From positions 434,001 to 498,000 of the forward strand of contig BPQB01000005.1 of assembly GCA_019973155.2 (NCBI GenBank): 64,000 bases of DNA. Direction: 5' to 3'. Source of the stretch: Phanerochaete sordida (Eukaryota; Basidiomycota; Agaricomycetes; Polyporales; Phanerochaetaceae). The notes beneath the pieces were generated by a model. The model was not told the DNA's origin and did no database searches. It worked only from the letters and a program-made list of their open reading frames with translations. Positions 45,019 through 56,305 of this stretch are shown one piece after another (positions within the stretch are counted from its first letter, which is position 1; each line of letters starts with the position of its first letter). The position numbers and the translations under genes were made by a program.

Positions 45019-47993
45019 ATGCTCAAGCGAACCCCCACCACCACCGACGGCCAGGCCGTAGACCGTCTCCTCGAAAGTACGCGTGTCAACAAACCGTTCA
45101 AGGCCCCTACTCTCGCCGTACAACGAGAGCAGCCCCAGCGCAAACGAAAGCGCGTGTCGTACAAAGGTGCCCAAGCGGATGGCGATGACGACGACGACGC
45201 ACCCAAGTCAAAGAAGAAAAAGGACATGCTCGACGGTCCGAGGGACAACAACATTCAGACTGCCCCTGTGTACAAGCCGAAGCCCTTCGGACAGGTGTCT
45301 CGCAGGTTTTCTATACCGTCAATGAAGAATGCAGAGGGAGAGTATGTTCAACGGCCATTATCCAATATAGCCCTCGGTATCCGCCCTGTCGCCAATATCA
45401 TTCCTCGTCCCCTGCATGATCCTATGGCAGACCATGCAATCGTTCTGTACGACCCTACGATTGACTACCGAGAGACAGATGAAGAAAGGAAAGAGCGTGA
45501 AGCGGAAGAGGAGAAGGAGCGCGCCGCAAAGGAGGCTCGCGAGAAGACCGCAGGGATGTTCAACCCTCACAAGAGTCTGCGAGAGATCCTTGGCGGCGGG
45601 ACCAAGAAGAAGTTGAACAAGAAGGTGCCCGTAGTGATCGACCCTCGCCTGGGCAAGGTACTCCGACCCCATCAAGTGGAAGGCGTACAGGTGCGACGCT
45701 AGCATCTTCGTCATGTGGAGAAGCTGACCATCCATCTAGTTCATGTACAAGGCGGCTACTGGGATGATAGTGGAGCACCAATACGGCTGCATCATGGCAG
45801 ACGAAATGGGTCTGGGCAAGACGCTTCAGTGCATAACACTCATGTGGACACTGCTCAAGCAGTCGCCACATGCCGGCAGGCCGACGGCAGAGAGGGCTAT
45901 CATCGCATGTCCTGCAAGTCTTGTGAAGAACTGGGGAAACGAGCTTGGTAAACACTACCATCTTCGTTCGAAGGCCGAAAGAGGGCACTTACTGTCTTTG
46001 CAGTCAAATGGCTCGGGCCAGGTACTGTCGGGACAGTGCTTCTCGACGGCACGGATAATTTGGGAAAGGCTTTGCGATGGATGGAGCAGCCGAGAGGACG
46101 TAACTGCACAAACCCAGGTGCGTGTCCTAGTCTGTCAACTAGGCAAGCTTGAGGCTCAACGATATGCAGTCTTGATTACTTCTTACGAATATCTGCGTTC
46201 ATTGGGCGAGTCGCACCCTGCTATTTGCAGTCTTGAGATTGGCCTCCTTCTCTGTGACGAAGGGCATCGTTTGAAGAACACTGGTATGTAGCTCCGAGCT
46301 TCAGATGAGCTATTGAGTGATTTGGCCTCCTACAGAGTCGAAGACATGGCAGGTGCTATCTACCCTGAACGCCAAACGGAGGGTCATTCTCACTGGCACG
46401 CCCATCCAGGTACGTCTTGGACACATCGAGTGATGACATCGAACTTATCGCGCCCCCGCCATAGAACGATCTCACAGAGTATTTTTCCCTTCTCAGCTTC
46501 GCGCTCCCCACATATCTCGGAACGCGTAACGATTTCCGCAAGAACTTCGAAAATACGATTGTTCGAGGACGTGACGCTGAGGCGAGCGATGCGGTCAAGC
46601 AAAAGAGTGAAGAGAAACTCAAAGAGCTGGCCACGCTCGTCTCGAAGTTCATCATTCGCCGGACGAATGACCTGCTCTCCAAATATTGTGAGTGCCCTTA
46701 CGGCAGTCAATCATAGCACTCTGACCAACGTGACAATTGCAGTGCCCGTCAAGTACGAACACGTCGTCTTCTGCCGAATGTCCGACATCCAGCGAGAGAT
46801 GTACTGCCATTTCGTCGACCACCCGAGAACGAAGGCTGAGCTGCGTGGGAAGGAGGCGAAGCCGCTCGTCGCGATCAACATCCTCAAGAAGCTCGTGAAC
46901 CACCCCGAGCTGCTGCCGATCGGCAAGGAGGCGACCCGCGACGACTTCGACAACAAGAAGGACGCGGAGAAGGAGATGGAGATGTGCCAAGTGTTCAAGG
47001 ACACGCTCCCCGACGGCTGGGGTGACCGCCGCCATGTCCATGCGGAGTGGAGCGGCAAGTTCCTCGTGCTTGAGCGGTTTCTGGACAAGATGAGGGCGGA
47101 GACGAACGACAAAATTGTGCTCATCAGCAACTATACGAGCACCATGGACGTTTTCGAGAAAATGCTACGAGCGAAGAGGTATGCATCCAGATCATGATCA
47201 CAGCCCAAAGCCCTTTTGACACGTTCCGCGTAGGTACGGATACTTCCGCCTCGATGGAAAGATGAGTGTGAAGAAGAGGCAAGAGGTCGTTGACAAGTTC
47301 AACAATCCCGAGGGCCCCGAATTTGTCTTCTTGCTCAGTAGTAAGGCCGGTGGTTGCGGTATCAACCTCATCGGCGCGAACAGACTCATCCTCTTCGATC
47401 CTGGTTTGTAGCATGTCTGCACCCTGTGGCCCTCTATCTGACCCGCCGACAGACTGGAACCCTGCCTCCGACCAGCAGGCCCTCGCGCGTGTTTGGCGTG
47501 ACGGGCAGAAGAAAGAATGTACGTGTCTGTGTCCCCATCGGTAACGTGTCGCTGACGCTCCGCTCAGGTTTCGTGTACCGCTTCATATGCACGGGCACAA
47601 TTGAAGAAAAGGTCTTCCAGCGGCAGGCGCAGAAGCAGTCGCTATCGTCGGCTGTCGTCGACGAGAAGGAGGACGTCGAGCGGTTCTTCTCGCGCGATAA
47701 CCTCCGGCAGCTGTTCAAGTACAACGATCAGACACTTTGCGAGACGCACGAGACATTCAAATGCAAGCGTTGCAAGGACGGCAAGCAGTTCCTCAAGTCG
47801 CAGGCGCTGCTCTACGGCGATGCAAGCACGTAAGTGATATCCTTCGGCTAGGTTGTGGCAGGAGTTAACATGGCCGGCCCATAGGTGGAACCACTTCACG
47901 AACGACGAGCTCAGGAATAACCATGACGATCTTTTGCGCGCTGAGACTGGACTTCCGGAAATCTCGTTCGTCTTCCAGTACATCAGCCACTGA
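45019..47993 (+). CDS. RAD54: RAD54 homologous-recombination DNA translocase
   Basis: Eleven exons, 815 aa: 45019-45690, 45740-45947, 46004-46117, 46170-46283, 46336-46409, 46465-46687, 46743-47178, 47234-47403, 47453-47518, 47568-47829 and 47885-47993. It is a Swi2/Snf2 ATPase that remodels chromatin and drives Rad51-mediated strand exchange in the nucleus. Motifs: [24 protein letters not shown] (Walker A), [23 protein letters not shown] (motif II, here DEGH), [51 protein letters not shown] and RVWRDGQKK. The C-terminus SFVFQYISH and the Cys-rich [10 protein letters not shown] segment are typical of Rad54 rather than other Snf2 proteins. The N-terminus is basic ([10 protein letters not shown]). 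Length is normal. Confidence 0.95.
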
Positions 47994-48192
47994 GCTCGGA
48001 TCTCTCTGCATCACTATACCTGGACGCATGTAACATTATACCGCACATGACTTCGCAGCACAACATTGGCATTGTAGCATAGTACACTGGTATCCTAATA
48101 AACGCACTTGCTAGAGATACATATTACATGACTGGTACACTGTCCGTGGCGATAAGCACAACAACGAGAGCATGAACCAAACGAGCACTTGC

Positions 48193-49452
48193 TTATACGA
48201 CGACGTCGTCCCACGCGCCCCACTCGCCGCCCACCCTTCGCATCTTGATCTTCTCGCCTGCGATACCGAAGTACTGCGCCTTGTGCCACGTCTGCATCTC
48301 CTCCTCACTGAACGGACCGAAGACCTGCCCGTCCTCCGCGCCGGGCACGTCCCACTTGTACTCGTATTTGATGTCCGCGGATGGCGGGACCCAGTCCTTG
48401 TCGACCTTGCCCGCTGCGCGCACTGCGCGGACGAGCTCCTCGTACGTTTTCGAATAGATGTCGGTGTCGCCGAGGGACATGAGCGTCGATGCGAGGTGTG
48501 TTATATGGTCGATCTCGGAGGTTTCGGCTTTTGGCTTCGATGTGGGCTCGACGTCCATTTGAACGTCCTCGCCGTTCCGCTTGGTTCGGTTATTTGGTCT
48601 GAGGAAAGGAGAGCATCACTAAAAGGTCGTATTCATTGTTATGGCCACGTACCGCTTCTTCTGCTGTGGGGCATGCTTCTTCGCCTTGGCTCCTACCCGC
48701 TGCAGAGCCTCGAGGACCGTCTCGCCCTTCTTGAGGAGCGGCAATAGTGCCTTCTCGATATCCTCCTTCGATCCCATCTGCTGCAGCTCGCGCTCCTCCG
48801 CGTCCTGCTTCTCCTTCTGTATCCGCTCCATGTGCCGGTGCTGGCGGCGCGCTTTCTTGATCTCGCGCTCGTCGAGGCCATCCATCCACTTGTCGTGCAC
48901 CGAGTGCGGGTCGACCGTGCGGAGGTACATCCCGTCCTCGGTGAACTTGCCCTCCTCCATCTCCTCGCGCATGTTGAACGCGGACAGCTCGAAGCCCATG
49001 CCCGCCTTCTTGCGGCGCTCAGCGTCGTCCTCGTCCTCAGGCTCGCCCTCGCTCGTGCTGTCCTCGCCGTCCGCGCGCCCACCGAACTCCTGGCCCTCGA
49101 TGTCGCCGAGGCGCATGAAGCGCTCCTCCTTCTTCTTCGCGCTGTCCTCCTCGGGATCCTTGGCTTTGTCTTCCGTCGCGAACATGTCGTCGTCATCGTC
49201 CTCGCCGGCCTTGGCAGCGTCCTTCCGCCGGCTGCGCACGACGCTCTCGCCCTCGTCACTTGAGTCGGAGTCGTAGCCCTCCGTCTTGACGCGGCCCTTC
49301 CGCCGCGCCCGCGGATCCTCGAGTTGTGCATCGACCTCCTCCGCGAAGTTGGCAGGGTCGTCCCCTGGCTCGACGAAGCGTGTCTTCTTCTGCGCGTGCG
49401 GCGCTGCGTCCTCTGACGGCGGCGCGCGTTTTTGAGCTGCTCGCGGTGGCAT
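48193..49452 (-). CDS. LIN1: LIN1/CD2BP2-type GYF-domain splicing protein
   Basis: ATG 49452 to TAA 48195-48193, with an intron near 48605-48655. The N-terminal half is acidic and disordered (YDSDSSDEGESVV, GEDDDDDMFATED). The conserved FNMREEMEEGKFTEDGMYLR and DKWMDGLDEREIKKAR segments are family hallmarks. The C-terminal GYF domain reads YEYKWDVPGAEDGQVFGPFS and EEMQTWHKAQYF, so the eponymous GYF motif is GPF here with the YxW core intact. CD2BP2/Lin1 binds proline-rich ligands and the U5 snRNP Prp6/Prp8 region, acting in tri-snRNP assembly in the nucleus. It converges on RAD54, with 199 bases between stops. Confidence 0.9.
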
Positions 49453-50071
49453 GATAGCTCTGTCGTGTATGGTCTCAACCCCTCTCACAGAGGGAAGTAC
49501 AGGGCCTCGTCAGAGAGAAATGCTAAGAGGAGCTGCTATACGAGCCGGATTGAGTTGAAGTGTGGAAGCGCTTGATCAGAGTTGGACCAGAGCAAGCGCC
49601 ACGCCGTAACGCTCTTGCTCACAGCCGCCACGCAGGCCTTGTAACAGTTCTCAGTCAGACCCATATACTCAGGAGTCAGGACCTGCGATGCATAAACCAC
49701 AACGAAGAAATAGCACCGGGAGCATACAGATTGCCTCGACCAATAAGGGTCTGAAAAACAGAATTGCCCAGTACTATGTTGCCCGTGTAATCGACGGACG
49801 AAAGCCTGGCAGACCTGAGGTAAGCCTTGACCAGTGTGCAAACGTTCGCATAGAGTTGGCATATGAAGATAGGCCTATATGAGCAGAGAATATCGCCCGC
49901 ACGGTCTGCACCTGCACAATATTCAACGGATCCAGAGCGCGTCACCACGGTGAATCGTACTTGGTGTGAGCATATTGCCGTCCAGCGGGTTGCACTCCAG
50001 GCTTTACTGACAGTACATCGCCAGCCTGTTCCGATCCTGACTCGCCACACATATTCAGTCTCTGCTGGGCA
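49453..50071. other. Region upstream of the F-box/LRR-like gene
   Basis: Should contain the LIN1 promoter and the missing first exon of the next gene. GAG|GTAAGC at about 49820 is a possible donor. No convincing coding exon found. Confidence 0.35.
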
Positions 50072-51291
50072 CAACTTCCCGTTGAACTCAGCGATTACAT
50101 TCTCAGCTTCATGGAGAACTTCAGCAGCAAGCTCCTCTGCTCCAAGCTCTCCTTCATCTCGCATGCGTGGTGTCGTCGATTTCGTCGCCATCTCTTCAGC
50201 ACCCTGTTGCTTAGGAGCGAGGAAGACTGTCGTACACTCTACGCGATCCTGAATTCATCACTCTCATCCTGGTTGGCAGCCTATATCACTAGGCTGAGTG
50301 TCAAGTTCACCTTCTTCCTCAACCGCCCCATCAGTAAAACATTACTTTGTCTCTTACCAGCGTGTCGCGTCCTCCGCGAGAACAGTACTCCATCTCCCCC
50401 ATCCGCCTTGCCAGGGTGTATCCCACGAAGCGCGGCGTTAAAGAGCTCGCTGCACAATATCGGGACTCTTGCGCTACATGGCTCGCGCTTCCCCTCCTTC
50501 CGGGTGTTGCTCGGCATCCTGGTAGACATAGTTCATCTGGAGGATCTTAGACTGACAAACGTCACCTGGTCCGGCGATCCAACAATTTTGACGGAAGATC
50601 AGGCAAACAACCTCTGCAGTGGCTCATACCGCCATCTTCGCTCGGTGGAGCTGTGGCAATGCACAGACAACTTGGCCCTGCCCATCTGGATTATGGCGAC
50701 GGCTAGTACACGATGTACATTCACCAGACTGCGCACTGCAGCGCCTGCGATGCCTGCGGATACATGGGCTCTCATCGATCTCATGCAGAAGCTATTGCTC
50801 GAGGATCGCATCCAGTGGACAATTTTCGAAATAACCAAGGAAACACCAAGTGAGTGTGTGCTATCCTGACTAAACATTAAGTGAGCAAGACCGCTGTGCT
50901 TACCGATACGCTCTTGCTAGATACCATCGTATTTCGCGGACACCTATTTTATGCTCCACCATACATAGCTGCGCAGTTCAAGGTCGAAACGATAAAGTAC
51001 ATGCCCCCTTCTGGCAACGGCGATGCCTGGAGGATCAGGACCATCTCCCTTGCAAGCGCCAACAATGAATCGACCTTCTTCTACCTTCATGCTCGTAGCT
51101 GGACCGCCCTCCGCGTACTCTTACTAGCATTTCCGTACATGCCGCAGTTCCACGTGCTCTCAAGCAACAACCGTGCGGAAGGATCTGCAGACACGCTATC
51201 CACCGTGATTATGCAGGGCGTGGATCACCATCCAGCCGTTACCTTCAAGGTGCTTGAGCAAGACCTGGGACAAGAGTCGCCTTGGGACTAG
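50072..51291 (+). CDS. F-box/LRR-like protein, 5' end unresolved
   Basis: The frame from 50072 reads LPVELSDYILSFMENFSSKL and SFISHAWCRRFRRHLFST, a clear agaricomycete F-box, then leucine-rich segments (LRSVELWQCTDNLALPIWI). There is no in-frame ATG upstream before a TGA at about 49965; the ATG at 50111 lies inside the F-box and would truncate it. So a first exon is missing or the gene is damaged. A second break lies near 50850-50881: the frame is restored only by a 32-nt GT-AG segment, shorter than other introns here. After it the protein continues MSKTAVLTDTLLLDTIVFRG to TAG 51289-51291. Probably an SCF adaptor, or a recent pseudogene. It is not close to F-box copies A and B. Confidence 0.55.
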
Positions 51292-51463
51292 GCTCCAGAA
51301 GAAGGCAGCGAAAGCAGTAGAAGACAAGTTGTAGTCAGCATGGATGGGCAATAGTTTGGTGTGCTGTCATATATCATATGTAATCCTGTAGCACACTGCC
51401 CAGCGGCGAGGAATCTGGATAGGCTACACGGAGAATACATCAGCGCCCCCGAGCCCGTGGTGC

Positions 51464-52261
51464 TCATCGTCCGCCGAAGTAACCACCGTAGGGCGAGCCA
51501 GTATAGTAACCCGGATGAGACACTGTGCCTGGAACTCCGTCTCCTGCGTATTGCACAGCCGCCGGCTGGCCCGCATACACTCCAGGCAGCGCCCCGACCA
51601 CGAAGTTCTGTGCATAGGGCGAGGTTGGCGGCGCCACTGGCAACGCGTAGGACACCGGCGCGAAGCCTGCTTGGGCGGGTGGCATACCCATAGTGGGTGG
51701 CGAATTAGGAAAGGGCAGCGGCCCAGGGACATATGGGAAGCCCTGTGAAGGGTAGACCATCTGTGCGGCCTGGGGAACATGCTGGACGGGAGGGTGGTAT
51801 ACCGCGTGTGGCGATCTAGGCCCGTGGGGTTCGATGCCCGGTGCCGGATAGTAGTATGTGGCTTCTTGTCGAGGGAAGGCCTGGAGACTGTGCCGACGCC
51901 GAACATGGACATGTCCGGAGCTGTGGTGTCTGTCATCGCGAGGTGCACGGGAGCGGCTGCGGCCGGCGACATAGTACACGCTGCGTTCGGTGCGGTGGTG
52001 GCCGTTGTGTCTACGGCCGCCGTAGCGGTCTCTGTCTTCCGTGTCAATAAACCTCACTCTGGACTGCGAGCGCGCCCTCGAGCGCGCCCTCGAGCGCGAG
52101 CGGGCGCGCGAGGGCGACCGTCCGCGCCGGAGCACGCTGGGCTCGCGATGCGAAGGACGCTTCTTGAATATGCTGGGCACGGAGATCGAGAAGGCGCGGT
52201 GCCGCGAGCGGCCGCGCTGGACGATGGGCTGGGCGGAGGAGTTGACGATGTAGGTCGGCAT
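51464..52261 (-). CDS. RS-motif, Pro/Tyr-rich low-complexity protein, copy 1
   Basis: Single-exon 265-aa frame from ATG 52261. The N-terminus is basic with an RS repeat ([20 protein letters not shown]), then SRVRFIDTEDRDRYG, then a Pro/Tyr/Gly-rich tail with repeated PxxxP and PTSPYAQ-like units. No folded domain. The same plan (RSRSRVRF, then Arg/His-rich, then PPPSPYAQ tail) is present at 55005-55820. Both are probably expressed because the frame is intact and codon-biased. RS repeats suggest RNA-related condensates or a wall/septum role; function unknown. Confidence 0.7.
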   Translation of the reverse strand: MPTYIVNSSAQPIVQRGRSRHRAFSISVPSIFKKRPSHREPSVLRRGRSPSRARSRSRARSRARSQSRVRFIDTEDRDRYGGRRHNGHHRTERSVYYVAGRSRSRAPRDDRHHSSGHVHVRRRHSLQAFPRQEATYYYPAPGIEPHGPRSPHAVYHPPVQHVPQAAQMVYPSQGFPYVPGPLPFPNSPPTMGMPPAQAGFAPVSYALPVAPPTSPYAQNFVVGALPGVYAGQPAAVQYAGDGVPGTVSHPGYYTGSPYGGYFGGR

Positions 52262-52725
52262 GGCTTGAGGGTGTCGTGGGCGATTGGGACGGTGAAGTCC
52301 TAGCGAGAGCGGGATGTGCGAGGCTGGTATGGTTCGAATTGCACGTGCAGGAAAATCAGTACTCGCTATCGACGTTAGAAAGGGATTGCCTTTCCCGGAA
52401 GACGTGGCCACCCCGAGGGCGTAGCGGTGGCAGTTTGGCAGGCGGTTTGCGCAGGCGCCACATGCGATACACGCGGTGATCACGAGGCCTGCTGGAGGGG
52501 CATGTAAATTAAAGAGCGAAGCTTCATTGGGCCCAACTTGGATGACGCAACGTAGCTTGTCAGCCGTGGATGACAGATGCACGCCTGAGAAGACGGACCT
52601 CATTGAACCTGAAAGGAGTAGGGGAAGTCATAGATTAGCGGAAGAATTATACAGATCTACTGTACGGTATGAATAATCCAGGATAATGAGCGACGAGAAT
52701 GCGATGCAGATGTGTTGAAAGGCCC
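52262..52725. other. Intergenic region
   Basis: About 465 bases between the RS protein ATG and the SPX-RING stop; promoter plus 3' UTR. No gene seen. Confidence 0.5.
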
Positions 52726-54561
52726 CTATGCAATGATGCAGCCTTGCTCCGGGTCGAAGCCCATCTCCTGGAGGTGCTCTTCCGTCGCTTCCTTCTCGTT
52801 CTGCTGCAGCTTCTCGCGCGCCTCGATCGGGAACCAGTCCTTCATGAAATTGAGAAGTGCCCAATCGACGTTCGCTGTTCGGGCGACCACATCAGCAAGC
52901 TGCCACGCAACCACTAAATACAACAAAGGCACGTACATCGATCAGCCGCGAGGACCGTCGGCGCGCGGCACATCGGGCAGTCGCCCTTGCCGCGCTTCTG
53001 CATCTTGACGAGGCAGCGCACGCAAAAGAGGTGCCCGCAGCGGAGGCGGATCGGCTTGAACGCGATCGCGGTGCAGATCACGCACGCGTAGTCGTCGATG
53101 TGCGGCACGATCGGCAGCAGCGTCTCGCCGAGGGCCTGCACGAGCATGACCGCGAGCGACGTGCCCGCCCGCGCATTCGGCACGAGGGCGTGCGCCGCGG
53201 CGGCCGACGATGCGTGCGTCACGAGCGCGCCAGCTGGCAACGAGAAGCGCTGCGTGAGCGACGGCGAGACGGGCAGCGCCGTGCGCTTCGCGTGTTTCTT
53301 CAGGATCTTGCGCGTCGCCTCTGTTGTTGCATACTGGAACTGCGGGGCAGGTTAGCAGGCGGCAAGTGGAGAGCGTTGGCGCCGAGCGTACCTTTTTCAG
53401 GTCCAGGATGAAGGCGTTGAGGTCGAGGAAGGTCTGCAGGGCATGCGCGCTCTGCTTCAGCTTGAGCGCGTGCCCAGTGGAATATCCGCGCTCGGAGAGC
53501 CTGTTCTTGAACAGTTCTAGGCGTGCCTCGGCCTCTTCGATGCTGCGCTCGCCTCGCGTCCTCTCGCCCTGGCTCTCGAAGACCTCGGTATCGACGTACA
53601 GCTGAAAGATCTCGCGCCATTGATACAGATCGGACTTGCTGCCGCGATGGATAAGGCCGGGGCCCTGAACGGTGACAAGAGCGGGGTTTGTTGCCTTTGA
53701 GTGGGGCTGGAAGGAGGACGACGTGGCGGAGACTGGGCGGGCGGTCGCCGCTACCTCCTTGGCGAGCATGGAGAGGTTCTCCATGAACTCGTCGCTGACT
53801 GCGCCAAGCTGGGTGCCAAGTGCCTGCAGCGCCTGCATGAGCACTTCGAAAAAGCGAGTGTCAGAGGCCAGCGGGATGATGATTTCATGCGGCTGATTCG
53901 ACTGGGTGCTGTCGTGGGAGAGGGGTAAATACGGTGAGTTTTCGGTGAGAAACTCGCTGGCTACGCACGATATGTGTACGACTGGGTCAGAGTCTTGCTC
54001 TCCGTCCTGCACAGAGGCACTCGTCGACGCCAATCCTGAAGCTGCGGCTGCTTGCTCTTCGGCTGGCTCGGGCGGTGTCTCTGGAGGGCTGTCGAGACTG
54101 TGTAGCTCCGCATTTTCGAGTGCGGCTATGGACTGCAGAGGAAGCTCTGCGGTGTGGGTATCTGAAGAATTGACAAGGAGCCTCAAGCGAGGCTCGAGAC
54201 GATCCGAGTCTGCCTTGATCTCGTAGACGACTCGTGGGTAGCCAGTGTTGTCCTCCTTCGAGCTTATGGGGACCCATGCGGCGTCCGACTCCTTCGCCTT
54301 GCCCTTCCCGCTGGGATCCTGAGCAGACTTTGATTCGAGGAGGACTTGATGCAGCTTGTCTGGGGGGTAGCCTATCCGACGACGCACGTTCGTGGGCCCG
54401 CGCTACAAGCGACGACCGCGAGAAAAGGGCTCACCGAGGTCCTGGAGCTCGGAGACGACGTTGTTGATGAGTTTCTTGAGCTTGCGGTATTCGATGGCAT
54501 TTTCTCTGAGCTCTGGGGGCAGGCTCAGCAACAGCTGGGTGTACGTCTTGGCGAAATGCAT
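52726..54561 (-). CDS. SPX-RING ubiquitin ligase
   Basis: ATG 54561 to TAG 52728-52726, several exons. The N-terminus is an SPX domain start: MHFAKTYTQLLLSLPPELRE and NAIEYRKLKKLINNVV, with the later SPX helices at QWREIFQLYVDTEVF, ARLELFKNRLSERG and ALQTFLDLNAFILDLKKFQY. SPX domains sense inositol pyrophosphates and so phosphate status. A C3HC4 RING follows: CVICTAIAFKPIRLRCGHLF, CVRCLVKMQ and CPMCR. It ends with a helical LLNFMKDWFPIEAREKLQQN segment. A long disordered insertion splits the SPX helices, as in fungal SPX-RING proteins. Likely a phosphate-responsive E3. It lies between two related RS-motif genes. Confidence 0.88.
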
Positions 54562-55004
54562 GGCAGAGGGCTATTCCACTCCAAGCGCCCACCTATCCCA
54601 CTTTCTCACGCAGAAAACCCTCCGCTGCCTCCGCATCCCGAATTGGAAGTCGTTCAAGTTTCTCCGCGCGACCACCCGTGTGGCGAGTACTGTACAGCCC
54701 TCAGCCCAGCCGGCAATGAAAAGTGGTGATGCGTTTAATGAAGAGATATACCATTCAGTCACCCCTATCAGACCCTGTGAGAAGCTCATCCTCGACAATC
54801 ATTCACACAGTCGTCAGTCAATGGCCATGCCACCCACTCCGTAATCTGTCGAGTATGCTCGACGTGGCCTGGCGACGCAAAGGGAGCGGTCTGCCTAGTA
54901 CTCTCCTATAAAGGGAGCACCTCTTGGGGATGCTAACTTATCCAGACATCTACCACCGTCCCGCCGCACTTCAAGCTCACACTATCTACCCCCTCGCAGC
55001 AGCC
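54562..55004. promoter_or_regulatory. Divergent promoter with TATA box, SPX-RING / RS copy 2
   Basis: 443 bases between start codons. TATAAAG at 54907-54913 is a good TATA box about 95 bases before ATG 55005 on the plus strand. Confidence 0.6.
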
Positions 55005-55820
55005 ATGTCTTCTCCCTACGCCTACGCTCCTGCCCCGCCGCCCGCCGCCGAGCGCGCCGTCTATGCCTGCCGCCCGAACCACCGCTCCTCCGCCCAGCCC
55101 GCACCCATCATCAAGCACGCCGCGCACTGCGACTGCGACGACTGCTACCACGCCCGGCGCCGCGGAACCCACCGCTCGCGCTCGCGCGTGCGTTTCGGCG
55201 GCGAGAAGCGCTACCGCAACGAGACCGCAGAGGAACGCGCCGTACGCGACGCACACGAGGCACGGCACGGCCGCGCGGGATACCGCGATGCGTGCGAGGA
55301 CGCGCGCCGCGGCCGCAACACCGACCGCCAGCTCGTGCGCGCAGACCCCAACCACCGGCCCACGCGGCACCACAGCTCCGACGCCCGCGAACACAAAGGC
55401 TACCGCTCGAGCTCGCCCGCGGTAGGCCCCGCGGTGCTCGACATGCGCGACCCGCGCTGGAAGAACCCGCGGCCCCAGCCGCTTGCGCTCCCGCCTGCGC
55501 CGGGGCTCGCGCCGTCGTACTCTGTCGGGCCTGGGGTCGTCTACGCCCCGCCGCCCTCGCCCTATGCACAGCAATATGGTTCGCCCCAGCGATATCCACC
55601 GATGTCGCCCACTGGACAGTTCGCTCCCGCGCCTCCCAACGTTGCGTATGCTACGCCCATGATGTCCCCAGTGGCAGTCGGTTTCGCAGTCGGCCCGCCG
55701 GTTCAATATGTGCCTGCGCCGTACGCTGGATATCCTCCGCCTGGTACTGATTCTCGTAGGTTCGGGCAGCCCAACGCTGGCTACGCCGCTGCCGACTACG
55801 GCGGGTCCGACTCTGAATAA
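55005..55820 (+). CDS. RS-motif, Pro/Tyr-rich low-complexity protein, copy 2
   Basis: ATG 55005 to TAA 55818-55820; 271 aa, no intron. It starts MSSPYAYAPAPPPAAERAVY, then a short Cys cluster HCDCDDCYHARRR, then HRSRSRVRFGGEKRYRNETA, an Arg/His-rich middle with many HxxR pairs, and a Pro/Tyr-rich tail (PPPSPYAQQYG, PAPYAGYPPPG). It matches the gene at 51464-52261 in order of segments, but the Cys cluster is present only here. A strong TATA box suggests high or regulated expression. Function unknown; resembles proline-tyrosine-rich low-complexity proteins of fungi. Confidence 0.75.
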   Translation: MSSPYAYAPAPPPAAERAVYACRPNHRSSAQPAPIIKHAAHCDCDDCYHARRRGTHRSRSRVRFGGEKRYRNETAEERAVRDAHEARHGRAGYRDACEDARRGRNTDRQLVRADPNHRPTRHHSSDAREHKGYRSSSPAVGPAVLDMRDPRWKNPRPQPLALPPAPGLAPSYSVGPGVVYAPPPSPYAQQYGSPQRYPPMSPTGQFAPAPPNVAYATPMMSPVAVGFAVGPPVQYVPAPYAGYPPPGTDSRRFGQPNAGYAAADYGGSDSE

Positions 55821-56305
55821 GCCAGTTCCTACCTTCGACGTACCTTCAGATGCATGAGCATCACCTCTTTACTCTGGCTATCCTCCAGTGCTCCATCTCT
55901 TCGGTTATCTCTTTGTAGGTTATGTGTTATAACACAGACGCAAGTCGTGTGGATGGATATATTATCAACGCAGGACTCACCTTGTCCAATGCGATCCGAT
56001 TTCGGTTGTGAAGTTGTGGATGTGAAGTGATATTGCAAGAAATCGTTAGGATGCTATGTACAAATGCGCGGATCAGTAGTCCAATGAGATACAGCGAATG
56101 CTTGTGCAAGAAGATCATGAGATATGGTCGTGAGCAGGCAGACGGCGAGACAAGAAATGTGCAGATACAAGCGACGCGATTATCAGCAGTCAAGAGAGCA
56201 TCTAAGGTATACGAGCATATAACGCCCGCTTCCAAGAAAAAGAGTCCGCAAGAGGAGGAATGCATAGCTTAGTTTTTGTTGTGTGTTTTGAGGCGGGCGC
56301 GGCGC
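55821..56305. other. Intergenic region, convergent 3' ends
   Basis: About 485 AT-rich bases between the RS copy 2 and Crb2-like stops. Facing 3' UTRs; no gene seen. Confidence 0.55.
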
